From the NCBI RefSeq assembly GCF_024205745.1, contig NZ_CP073117.1, positions 2,149,982 to 2,213,981 of the forward strand: a stretch of DNA of 64,000 bases, given 5' to 3'. Positions 1 to 8,048 of this stretch are shown in pieces. The stretch is from Neisseria subflava (GTDB lineage Bacteria; Pseudomonadota; Gammaproteobacteria; Burkholderiales; Neisseriaceae). The notes under the pieces are model-generated. The model saw nothing but the letters and a program-made list of their open reading frames with translations, did no database searches and was not told where the DNA came from. Each line of letters opens with the position of its first letter. The stretch's first letter is position 1. The position numbers were made by a program, and so were the translations under genes.

Positions 1-1587
1 ATACAGATGACCGACGTTGTGCTCGGCAGGATATTGCGCGCCGCGTTGGTCAAGCAGATGGAGCATTTCATGTTCCAAAGCCATGCAGTCGTTGCCTTTT
101 TTAATGATGTAGTCCTGATGGAACACATGACACATAAAATGTCCGTAATACAATTTATGGATGATTTTATTGTCAATTTCAGGCGGCAGTGTTTCAAACC
201 AATCACGATCATCACGGCGCAAGGCGATATCGAGTGCAACCAAATCTTCTACCTCGTCATCATGCACGGCACGATAGCGAATCGCGGCAGAAGCCACGGC
301 GAAACGATGCAACATGGCCGCCTGCGTTTCTTCGGCATTACATTCAAAGAATGCGCCGCCATGGGTTGCAAAATATTCCTTCAAGAAAGCACGCGCTTCT
401 TCTACGCCCTCGCCACCCATTTTTAAAATCAGGTGATGTTCATATTTATCCCGATAGTTGCGCATAGACTTCGGCAAGTGATCGGGCAAAATTTTACTGA
501 TCAGTTGCATGAATTTATCAGAGAAGTGTTTTGGTAAGAAACTTATCTTTTTGCTGAATCTATCCACACGGGCCTTCAGGTCAAACAGTTTCGGAAGTTG
601 GTGGGTACCGAACGTCTTGATGATATAAAACGTATCTTTACCATAAATGGCAGCAATATCAAAAGCATGACGATGGATATACTCACCGGAAATAGGCAGG
701 TTTTTAAACTCGCTCAAAGCAGCACGACGAATATCGGTCAGCTCATTAATATCATTGGTGCCGATATAGAAGACGGCAGTCTGTTTTTCTTGTGGGAACG
801 TATCCAAGCGTACGGCAAACACCATCAGCTTGCCCGCGCAACCTGATGCTTCGTAGTGACGCGCAGGGTCGGCATTAAAACGGGCGGCAGTCGGTTCATT
901 CACTTGGCGGACATGATCGCAGTACGCATGGTCATGCCCTTTGCCGGCATCTTGCGTAATGTCTTTTCGCTGATAATGGAAACCTTGCAAGTTGGTCAAA
1001 ATTTCTTCAGGGGTTTCGCCCAAATCAATGCCCAAATGGTTGACCAGCTCCAGTTTGCCCTCTTCGTTGATTTGCGCAAACAGGGCCATTTCCGTATAAG
1101 CCGGGCCACGCTGTACCAGTGCGCCACCCGAGTTATTACATACGCCACCCAATACAGATGCGCCGATACAGGACGAACCGATCACTGAGTGCGGCTCACG
1201 GCCTAAAGGTTTCAGCAGCAGCTCCAATTGATTCAAGGTAGAACCGGGCAGGCAGACAACCTGTTCGTTATTGTTAATCGGCTGAATGATGTTCAGACGC
1301 ATGGTATTCACAATCACGATATCGCGGTCGTAATCATTGCCGTCAGGAGTCGAGCCGCCAGTCAAACCGGTATTGGCGGCCTGCGTAATCACGATAACAT
1401 CAGCCTCAACACACGCCTGCAAGATTTGCCACATTTCCAAAACCGTACCCGGACGGACAACAGCTAGCGCCTTGCCCTCGCCAAAACGGTAGCCTTGACG
1501 GTATTGTTCAGTTTTTGCCGGGTCTGTGATGATATATTTTTCGCCGACGGTTTGCGTCAGCCGACTGATTAATTGTGTAGCATTCAT
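1..1587 (-). CDS. dld: Quinone-dependent D-lactate dehydrogenase, 3' end missing
   Basis: FAD flavoprotein of the inner membrane face that oxidises D-lactate to pyruvate and passes electrons to quinone. Reading the complement from the ATG at 1585-1587 gives an open frame of 529 codons to the window edge, so no stop is visible; I expect roughly 30-45 C-terminal residues to be missing. The protein starts MNATQLISRLTQTVGEKY. An FAD-binding PCMH-type domain follows, with the Gly-rich stretches TGLTGGSTPDG (about residue 74) and GASVLGGVCNNSGGA (about 140). The rest matches the Dld-specific C-terminal membrane-binding region. The start is supported by a strong Shine-Dalgarno sequence, AAGGAGT, at 1592-1598. 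Identification rests on recognition of the family sequence. Confidence 0.9.
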   Translation of the reverse strand, partial: MNATQLISRLTQTVGEKYIITDPAKTEQYRQGYRFGEGKALAVVRPGTVLEMWQILQACVEADVIVITQAANTGLTGGSTPDGNDYDRDIVIVNTMRLNIIQPINNNEQVVCLPGSTLNQLELLLKPLGREPHSVIGSSCIGASVLGGVCNNSGGALVQRGPAYTEMALFAQINEEGKLELVNHLGIDLGETPEEILTNLQGFHYQRKDITQDAGKGHDHAYCDHVRQVNEPTAARFNADPARHYEASGCAGKLMVFAVRLDTFPQEKQTAVFYIGTNDINELTDIRRAALSEFKNLPISGEYIHRHAFDIAAIYGKDTFYIIKTFGTHQLPKLFDLKARVDRFSKKISFLPKHFSDKFMQLISKILPDHLPKSMRNYRDKYEHHLILKMGGEGVEEARAFLKEYFATHGGAFFECNAEETQAAMLHRFAVASAAIRYRAVHDDEVEDLVALDIALRRDDRDWFETLPPEIDNKIIHKLYYGHFMCHVFHQDYIIKKGNDCMALEHEMLHLLDQRGAQYPAEHNVGHLY

Positions 1588-1693
1588 TGCATACTCCTTA
1601 AGAAATGAATATATTTATTAAATTACAAATATTGTAGTAATCCCTTTTATCAAAGTAAAGGCAAACTCATTTTTAAATTCATCATTCAAATAA

Positions 1694-1731
1694 ACAAAAG
1701 GCCGTCTGAAATTTTCAGACGGCCTTTTGTT
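1694..1731 (-). terminator. DUS inverted-pair terminator after pnp
   Basis: Two AG-DUS copies in inverted orientation with extended A/T arms (aaaggccgtctgaaa, short loop, complement, then a T-run when read on the minus strand). It lies just after the pnp stop codon. Confidence 0.85.
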
Positions 1732-1750
1732 TCAAGCTTGCACAATCAAA

Positions 1751-3871
1751 TTATTCAGCTGCTTTCTCTTCGCGAGCAGGCGCTTCTAGCAAAGCTTTGA
1801 TAGACAGGCGTACTCGGCCGCGATCGTCTACTTCCAATGCTTTAACGTTCACAACCTGACCTACTTGCAGGTAGTCGCTGACATTGCGTACGCGCTCGTG
1901 GGCGATTTGGCTGATGTGTACCAAACCGTCTTTGCCCGGCATCACGCTGACAATCGCGCCAACGTTGTTGTCGAGGATTTTAACCACAGTACCTTCGTAC
2001 ACTTTGCCCACTTCCACTTCGGCAGTAATTTCTTCGATGCGTTTTTTCGCTGCATCGCCTGCTTCTTGAGTAGTCGCAGCGATTGTGATGGTACCGTCTT
2101 CAGCGATATTGATTTCAGTACCGGTTTCAGCAGTAATCGAACGAATGGTTTCACCACCTTTACCAATCACATCACGGATTTTATCTTGATTGATTTTCAT
2201 AGTGAACAAGCGTGGCGCGTGTGCAGATAGCTCTTGTGGGCCTGCAACGGCGGCTTTCATCTGATCCAAGATGTGCAAACGTGCTTCTTTGGCTTGAGCC
2301 AAAGCAATTTGCATGATTTCTTTGGTAATACCTTGGATTTTGATGTCCATTTGCAACGCGGTCACACCTTCGGTTGTACCGGCCACTTTAAAGTCCATAT
2401 CGCCCAAGTGGTCTTCGTCGCCCAAGATGTCGGTCAGGACGGCAAATTTGTTGTTGTCCAAAATCAGACCCATGGCGATACCGGCAACGTGTGCTTTCAA
2501 AGGCACACCGGCAGACAACAGGCTCAAGCAGCCGCCGCAGACGGAAGCCATAGAGGAAGAGCCGTTGGATTCGGTAATTTCAGAAACCACGCGCATGGTG
2601 TAGCTGAAATCTTCAGGTTCTGGCAATACGGCCAACAATGCACGTTTAGCCAAGCGGCCGTGACCGATTTCACGACGTTTTGGCGCACCTACGCGACCCA
2701 CTTCACCGGTAGAGTATGGAGGGAAGTTGTAGTGCAGCATGAAGCGGTCGGTGTATTCGCCGGACAGCGCATCAATGATTTGCTCGTCGCGTGAAGTACC
2801 CAAAGTTGCAACCGCCAAAGCTTGGGTTTCGCCACGGGTAAACAGTGCAGAACCGTGAGTACGCGGCAATACGCCGGTTTGAATGTTCAACGGACGAACA
2901 GTGCGGGTGTCGCGACCGTCGATACGCGGTTGGCCGTCCAAAATTTGGCTGCGGACAACATCGGCTTCCAAGTGTTTGAAAATGCCTTTAATTTCATTGG
3001 CTGCCAAAGTGTCGGTTTCTTCGGTAATCAAGGCTTCTTTTACAGCATTCCAAGCTTCGTCCAATTTGGCAGAACGCGCTTGTTTTTGACGGATTTTGAA
3101 CGCTTCTTTAATGGTTTCGCCGGCAATTTCGCGTACTTTTGCAACCAATTCTTCATTGGTTTCAGGTGCTTTCCAATCCCAAACTTCCGGGTTGACTTCG
3201 TCGGCAAACTCATTGATGGCGTTAATGGCCACTTGCATTTGATCATGACCGTAAACAACCGCACCCAACATCACTTCTTCAGACAAGATGTCGGCTTCGG
3301 ATTCCACCATCAACACGGCTTTAGAAGTACCGGCAACAACCAAGTCCAATTGTGATTTCGCCAATTCGGCTTTAGTCGGGTTCAGAACGTACACGCCGTT
3401 TACATAACCCACGCGCGCCGCACCAATCGGGCCGGCAAACGGTACGCCGCTCAACACCAGCGCGGCAGATGCGCCCAGCATTGCAGGAATGTCAGAATCG
3501 ATTTCAGGGTCAACAGACACCACCATCGCTACGATTTGGATGTCGTGGTAGAAACCTTCAGGGAACAGAGGACGGATCGGACGGTCGATCAAACGGCTGG
3601 TCAGGATTTCTTTTTCGCTTTGTTTGCCTTCGCGTTTGAAGAAACCGCCGGGGATTTTACCTGCTGCATAAGTACGCTCGAGGTAATCAACAGTTAGAGG
3701 GAAGAAGTCTTGGCCTTCTTTCACTTCTTTGTTGGTGGTAACGGCAACCAAAACAACAGTGTCGCCCATGGATACTTTAACGGCAGCTGCGGCTTGGCGG
3801 GCGATTTCGCCGGTTTCCAAAGTAACGGTTTGATTACCGTATTGGAAGGTCTTAACGTGTTTATTGAACAT
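1751..3871 (-). CDS. pnp: Polyribonucleotide nucleotidyltransferase (PNPase)
   Basis: Phosphorolytic 3'-5' exoribonuclease, trimeric, part of the RNA degradation machinery. The 706-residue protein has two RNase PH-like core domains (N-terminal, and about residues 310-545 starting at [14 protein letters not shown]). A KH domain follows with the GXXG loop IGKGGE near residue 565. A C-terminal S1 domain of about 625-695 contains [11 protein letters not shown] chose the ATG at 3869-3871. An adjacent upstream ATG (3872-3874) and a further in-frame ATG at 3884-3886 lie too close to, or inside, the Shine-Dalgarno sequence GAAAGGAAC (3876-3884). The length is normal for the family. The 5' leader is structured (see the separate entry), as expected if PNPase controls its own mRNA. 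Confidence 0.96.
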   Translation of the reverse strand: MFNKHVKTFQYGNQTVTLETGEIARQAAAAVKVSMGDTVVLVAVTTNKEVKEGQDFFPLTVDYLERTYAAGKIPGGFFKREGKQSEKEILTSRLIDRPIRPLFPEGFYHDIQIVAMVVSVDPEIDSDIPAMLGASAALVLSGVPFAGPIGAARVGYVNGVYVLNPTKAELAKSQLDLVVAGTSKAVLMVESEADILSEEVMLGAVVYGHDQMQVAINAINEFADEVNPEVWDWKAPETNEELVAKVREIAGETIKEAFKIRQKQARSAKLDEAWNAVKEALITEETDTLAANEIKGIFKHLEADVVRSQILDGQPRIDGRDTRTVRPLNIQTGVLPRTHGSALFTRGETQALAVATLGTSRDEQIIDALSGEYTDRFMLHYNFPPYSTGEVGRVGAPKRREIGHGRLAKRALLAVLPEPEDFSYTMRVVSEITESNGSSSMASVCGGCLSLLSAGVPLKAHVAGIAMGLILDNNKFAVLTDILGDEDHLGDMDFKVAGTTEGVTALQMDIKIQGITKEIMQIALAQAKEARLHILDQMKAAVAGPQELSAHAPRLFTMKINQDKIRDVIGKGGETIRSITAETGTEINIAEDGTITIAATTQEAGDAAKKRIEEITAEVEVGKVYEGTVVKILDNNVGAIVSVMPGKDGLVHISQIAHERVRNVSDYLQVGQVVNVKALEVDDRGRVRLSIKALLEAPAREEKAAE

Positions 3872-4021
3872 CATTGTTCCTTTCAAAATACCGCACTGCT
3901 AAAACACTAATAATGCACACTAAAATCCGAATGTGCATAGTTAGGGTTTCAGACCGTGCGGCAGGTTATAAACAAGCTTTCAGACGGCCTTTAAAGGCGC
4001 TGAAAACAACTCTCGATTATA
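3872..4021 (-). promoter_or_regulatory. Putative pnp promoter and structured 5' leader
   Basis: On the minus strand a TATAAT -10 hexamer lies at 4016-4021; I see no good -35. The roughly 135-base leader contains a perfect 7-bp hairpin (arms 3913-3919 and 3932-3938). This is enclosed by a 6-bp long-range stem (CCGCAC 3891-3896 with 3956-3961). A single DUS lies at about 3980-3991. Enterobacterial pnp is autoregulated through RNase III cleavage of a leader hairpin; the same role here is inferred. Confidence 0.4.
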
Positions 4022-4057
4022 AAGGCAACTATCCTTAAAATCCAGTATTTATACAAT

Positions 4058-4098
4058 AAAAAGGCCGTCTGAAACATATCTCTTTCAGACGGCCTTCA
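4058..4098 (-). terminator. DUS inverted-pair terminator after purC
   Basis: Inverted AG-DUS pair (arms about 4060-4074 and 4083-4097) immediately downstream of the purC stop codon on the minus strand. Confidence 0.8.
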
Positions 4099-4108
4099 AA
4101 CTTAAAAA

Positions 4109-4972
4109 TCAATCCTGAGTCAGCAAAGTCAATGCTTCCTGATATTTTTCGACTGTTTTCTGAATCACATCGGCAGGCACTTTAGGTGCAGGCGCTTTTT
4201 TATTCCAACCGCTTTGCTCCAGCCAGTCGCGGACAAATTGTTTGTCAAAAGACGGCGGATTAGTGCCGACTTTGTATTGGTCCGCAGGCCAAAAACGACT
4301 GGAGTCAGGCGTCAACACTTCGTCCATCAAAGTCAGCGTACCTTCTTCATCCAAACCAAATTCAAACTTGGTATCGCAAATAATAATACCGCGAGATTTG
4401 GCATATTCGGCCGCTTCTGTATAAAGCTGAATCGCTTTAGCGCGCACTTCCGCCGCCAATTCTTTTCCGATAATGCGTTCGCATTCTTCAAAACTAATGT
4501 TTTCATCATGATTGCCAACCTCAGCTTTGGTCGATGGCGTAAAAATCACTTCAGGCAGTTGTTGCGCTTCCTGCATACCTTCAGGCAGTTGAATACCGCA
4601 AACAGAGCCTGTCTTTTGATAATCTTTCCAACCGCTGCCTGCCAGATAACCGCGCACAATAGCTTCTACTTTCACCGGAGTGAGCTTTTTAGCCACGACG
4701 GCGCGTTTTTCTAAAACTTTGGCTTCGTTTTCAGGCAAAACATCGTAAACCGTATGGCCGGTGAAATGGTTAGGCATGATATGGGCCAGTTTTTTAAACC
4801 AAAAATTGGAAATCTGCGTCAGAATCTCCCCTTTACCCGGAATCGGGTCATCCAAAATCACATCGAATGCAGACAGTCGGTCGGAGGCAACCATCAACAT
4901 ACGTTTATCGTCAATTTCGTATAAATCGCGTACTTTGCCGGAGTAGATTTTTTTCAAGCTGATTTCAGACAT
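4109..4972 (-). CDS. purC: SAICAR synthetase (phosphoribosylaminoimidazole-succinocarboxamide synthase)
   Basis: ATP-dependent ligation of aspartate to CAIR in de novo purine synthesis. The 287-residue protein has the family signatures YSGKVRDLY (residues about 10-18), [10 protein letters not shown] (29-38), an [19 protein letters not shown] block and the substrate-loop motif [10 protein letters not shown]. The length fits the longer, yeast-like form of PurC seen in beta-proteobacteria. The start has a modest AAGAGA Shine-Dalgarno sequence. It stands alone between two DUS terminators; the partner purK lies about 49 kb away at 53968. Confidence 0.95.
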   Translation of the reverse strand: MSEISLKKIYSGKVRDLYEIDDKRMLMVASDRLSAFDVILDDPIPGKGEILTQISNFWFKKLAHIMPNHFTGHTVYDVLPENEAKVLEKRAVVAKKLTPVKVEAIVRGYLAGSGWKDYQKTGSVCGIQLPEGMQEAQQLPEVIFTPSTKAEVGNHDENISFEECERIIGKELAAEVRAKAIQLYTEAAEYAKSRGIIICDTKFEFGLDEEGTLTLMDEVLTPDSSRFWPADQYKVGTNPPSFDKQFVRDWLEQSGWNKKAPAPKVPADVIQKTVEKYQEALTLLTQD

Positions 4973-5051
4973 TTCGGGTATCTCTTAGATAGACAGAAGA
5001 ATACGGTATTTTAGCCCAATTTGGAATTTTTCGTCAGATTGTTTACAAAAT

Positions 5052-5093
5052 AAAGGCCGTCTGAAACCTTATATTTTGGTTTCAGACGGCCTT
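5052..5093 (-). terminator. DUS inverted-pair terminator after the RTX gene
   Basis: Perfect inverted pair of extended AG-DUS (arms of about 17 bp, AT-rich loop at 5070-5078) downstream of the RTX gene stop at 5136. Confidence 0.8.
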
Positions 5094-5135
5094 ATCCGTT
5101 GATTTCATGGAGGACCCCTGAAAATCACCATCCTA

Positions 5136-6590
5136 TCAAATTACAGAAGCTTGAGTCTGATCTTGGATTTGGTTCACAGCAGACAGAGAGTAGTAGTCGC
5201 CGTGGCCGGTTACTTGGTAAGTGCTACCGTCAGCAAACTTGAAGTTTTCAACTTTGTGATCGTTACCGGTGAACCAGTCGTCGATGGTGATGCTGTCGTT
5301 AGCACCGACAGAAACAGTCAGGTTAGCACCAGATTTGCTCAGCAATACGTCGGAAGCTGCAACGCCTTTACCGAACAACAGGGTGTCATTACCGCTTTCT
5401 TCTCGGATAGTGTCGTGACCGTAACCTTTGTCGAAGAAGTAAGTGTCGTTACCGGTACCGCCGATCAGGATGTCGTTGCCGACACCGCCGTCGAGGTAGT
5501 CGTTACCGTCTTTACCAACCAGGCAGTCGTCGCCGGCCAAACCGTACAGATGGTTGTTGCCGCCGTTACCTTCGATGTTGTTGTTCAAAGAGTTACCGGT
5601 ACCGTTCAGGTTTTGCATACCTTGCAAAATCAGGTTTTCAACGTGATCGGTCAGCGTGTAGTCGATAACGGTACGGACAGTATCGATACCGGCCTGTGCA
5701 TTGCCGTACTCGATAACTTGGTCGTTGGCATTGTCAACGAAGTAAACGTCGTTACCGTCGCCACCGCGCATGATGTCAGCACCGGAACCACCGTTCAGGT
5801 AGTCGTTACCGGCACCACCTTGCAGGTAGTCTTTACCTTCTTCACCGTACAGAGAGTCACCGTCGGCATCACCGTAAATGGTGTCGTTACCAGCACCGGC
5901 GTAGATTACGTCTGTGCCGTTGCCACCGTAGATGATGTCTTCGCAAGCAGTACCATAAATGGTATCTTTAGCATCAGTACCGCGGATAACGTTGCCGTCT
6001 TTGCAGTCTTCAGCTCGGATGACATTACCTGGGTTTTTGTCTTCGTGACCGTATGAGTTGTTTTGGTTATGGTCGTCAACACAGTCTTTGCAGTCTGGCT
6101 CAGGTTTCGGTTCTGGTTTAGGCTCAGGTTTTGGCTCTGGCTTAGGCTCAGGTTTCGGTTCTGGTTTAGGCTCAGGTTTCGGTTCTGGCTTAGGCTCAGG
6201 TTTTGGTTGTGGTTTTGGTTCTGGTTGCGGTTCTGGTTGTGGCTCAGGTTTAGGCTCAGGTTTTGGTTGAGGTTTAGGCTGAGGTTTAGGTTGTGGTTTT
6301 GGACATGGGATCGGTTTGATCGGATTACAGTTGTAAGGTGGACAAACCGGAACACATTTATAGTTAGGCGTTTTTGCTGGTGGGCAAAAAGCCGCAATAG
6401 CAGAAACCAAACCAGTTACCGCATTAACTACTGACACGCCGACGCTGGCAATGCTAGCGATACTGCCGATAGAAACAGAAGATTTTGCTGCAGGAGCGCA
6501 GTAGTAAGAAGAGTAGGAAGCCTTAGGCGCAGGAGCGCAGTAAGAACTAACCAGGGGTCTAGTATAATACCCCCCGTAACAGTATGCCAT
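5136..6590 (-). CDS. RTX-repeat protein with Pro-Lys-Glu-rich stalk
   Basis: Predicted calcium-binding, probably type I-secreted surface or extracellular protein. It has 484 residues from the ATG at 6588-6590, which has Shine-Dalgarno GGGAG eight bases upstream; an upstream in-frame TTG at 6659 lacks one. Residues 1-37 are Tyr/Cys/Ala-rich (CAPAPK and CAPAAK repeated). Residues 38-70 form a hydrophobic Ser/Val/Ala/Ile segment, and 70-96 are Cys/Pro-rich. Residues 97-165 are an almost pure alternating PKPEP/PKPQP stalk. Residues 190-345 and 365-420 carry GGxGxDxLx RTX nonapeptides (for example [15 protein letters not shown]). The end resembles the haemolysin-type calcium-binding-related domain of FrpA/FrpC ([16 protein letters not shown]). 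I see no cleavable Sec signal and no hlyB/hlyD homologue nearby. A G6 run lies in codons 5-7. The function is unknown. Confidence 0.75.
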   Translation of the reverse strand: MAYCYGGYYTRPLVSSYCAPAPKASYSSYYCAPAAKSSVSIGSIASIASVGVSVVNAVTGLVSAIAAFCPPAKTPNYKCVPVCPPYNCNPIKPIPCPKPQPKPQPKPQPKPEPKPEPQPEPQPEPKPQPKPEPKPEPKPEPKPEPKPEPKPEPKPEPKPEPKPEPDCKDCVDDHNQNNSYGHEDKNPGNVIRAEDCKDGNVIRGTDAKDTIYGTACEDIIYGGNGTDVIYAGAGNDTIYGDADGDSLYGEEGKDYLQGGAGNDYLNGGSGADIMRGGDGNDVYFVDNANDQVIEYGNAQAGIDTVRTVIDYTLTDHVENLILQGMQNLNGTGNSLNNNIEGNGGNNHLYGLAGDDCLVGKDGNDYLDGGVGNDILIGGTGNDTYFFDKGYGHDTIREESGNDTLLFGKGVAASDVLLSKSGANLTVSVGANDSITIDDWFTGNDHKVENFKFADGSTYQVTGHGDYYSLSAVNQIQDQTQASVI

Positions 6591-7034
6591 AATAATTACT
6601 CCCAAAATAGTTAATAAAGATATCGAGCTGGCGGAACGAGCAAATCCGCCCTTGCTCAATTATTATTTTAGTAATATTTTTCAAAATATTTACTCAAAAA
6701 TATCAAACGGTAGAATTTGCCGACAAAAGGACGGAGTTTCGCCTGTTTTTAAATTCCATTATCCTAGCAACAATAAAAACATTAACATTGATTCACACTC
6801 TCTCAAACAGCATAGATCCTTTATCTATCTTGTTAAAAGCTGAACTTTAACTCTAGTTATAGTAAACAAACATAATACCAATAAGTGGTTATTATTATGG
6901 ATAGATAATATCGACAATTTACCCAAATACAGCCGCCTCTGCATTTTGTTCTACGCCAATAATGTGAATTTGTCGTATTTACACTATAATGACACGAATA
7001 CCTATTTAACAGCTATCAGAGGAGATACTCAACC
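6591..7034. promoter_or_regulatory. AT-rich divergent intergenic region between the RTX gene and rfbD
   Basis: No gene is supported here. The RTX-proximal part (6630-6658) contains two interlocking 6-bp inverted repeats: ggcgga 6630-6635 with 6645-6650, and gagcaa 6638-6643 with 6653-6658. These lie 40-68 bases upstream of the RTX start codon. For rfbD, a TATAAT -10 lies at 6985-6990 with no convincing -35, and GGAG at 7021-7024 is its ribosome binding site. Confidence 0.4.
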
Positions 7035-7898
7035 ATGCGTACTTTATTGACTGGAGCCAAAGGCCAGCTTGCCCGTTGTCTGCGCGACCGCCTGCCCGAA
7101 GATTGGGAACTGATTGCTACCGACTCTACTTCGCTGGACATTACCGATACCGAAGCCGTGCATCACATGATCAAAAACTTCCAACCAGATGCCATCGTTA
7201 ATGCCGCGGCTTACACGGCCGTCGATAAAGCAGAAGAAAACGCAGAGGCTGCTTTTGCCGTCAACGCAACCGCTGTTCACAACCTAGCCGCAGCTGCTCG
7301 CGCTGCACATGCCCGCTTTATCCATATTTCTACTGATTATGTATTCGACGGCGAAGGCAAACGCCCTTACCGCGAAACTGACTACACCAATCCGCGCAGC
7401 ACTTACGGTCAATCCAAAGTCGCAGGCGAGCTTTTGGCTTTAGCCGCGCATCCGGAAAGTACAATCATCCGTACTTCATGGCTGTTTAGCGAATACGGCA
7501 GCAATTTCGTCAAAACCATGCTGCGCCTTGCCAAAGAACGCGATTCCCTCTCCATTGTCCACGACCAAACCGGCTGTCCGACTTATGCAGGCGACTTGGC
7601 TCATGCCATCATCAGTTTATTGCAACAGCCCACTTCCCCTCGCGGCATCTTCCATTACTGTGGCAATAAATCGGCAACATGGTACGAATTTACCAAAGCC
7701 ATCTTTCAGACGGCCCACCAATTAGACGACAGCTTCCGCATTCCGGAACTGAACGCAATCACCACTGATCAATACCCCCTGCCCGCTCCGCGTCCGGCAT
7801 ACAGCATTATGGATTGCTCACGCCTCGAAACCGAGTTTGGTATCAAACCGTCCGACTGGCAAAAAGCCCTGCGCGAAATTCTCCGCAAAATCGACTGA
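7035..7898 (+). CDS. rfbD: dTDP-4-dehydrorhamnose reductase
   Basis: NADPH-dependent last step of dTDP-L-rhamnose synthesis, an extended short-chain dehydrogenase. The 287-residue protein has the nucleotide-binding motif TGAKGQLAR (residues 6-14), NAAAYTAVDKAE (about 56-67), the catalytic Ser/Thr region STDYVFDG (about 99) and YGQSK (the Tyr-x3-Lys pair, about 125). GGAG at 7021-7024 supports the start. rfbA, rfbB and rfbC are not beside it, so this is a detached copy. It could also act on a related 4-keto-6-deoxy sugar nucleotide. A DUS lies inside the gene near 7704. Confidence 0.88.
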   Translation: MRTLLTGAKGQLARCLRDRLPEDWELIATDSTSLDITDTEAVHHMIKNFQPDAIVNAAAYTAVDKAEENAEAAFAVNATAVHNLAAAARAAHARFIHISTDYVFDGEGKRPYRETDYTNPRSTYGQSKVAGELLALAAHPESTIIRTSWLFSEYGSNFVKTMLRLAKERDSLSIVHDQTGCPTYAGDLAHAIISLLQQPTSPRGIFHYCGNKSATWYEFTKAIFQTAHQLDDSFRIPELNAITTDQYPLPAPRPAYSIMDCSRLETEFGIKPSDWQKALREILRKID

Positions 7899-7919
7899 TA
7901 AGCTGATCCATCTATATCA

Positions 7920-7951
7920 AGGCCGTCTGAAAACATATTTTCAGACGGCCT
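7920..7951 (+). terminator. DUS inverted-pair terminator after rfbD
   Basis: AGGCCGTCTGAAAA and its complement separated by a short AT loop, just after the rfbD stop codon. Confidence 0.8.
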
Positions 7952-8048
7952 CTTTGTTTCTTTTATATCAAATGCTTTATCTATCCAGTCTGTCATTTGA
8001 AAAGTGCTACAATAGCCGTTTATTTTATTTTTCAGACGGCCTGACAAT

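Noticed and set aside
6058..6270. Plus-strand Gly/Ser repeat frame ([10 protein letters not shown])
   Set aside because: It is the complement of the PKPEP-coding repeat of the RTX gene; the repeat structure is explained by that gene.
8031..8048. DUS just before uvrA as a ribosome binding site
   Set aside because: The DUS has no Shine-Dalgarno complementarity; its closeness to the ATG is noted but not interpreted.
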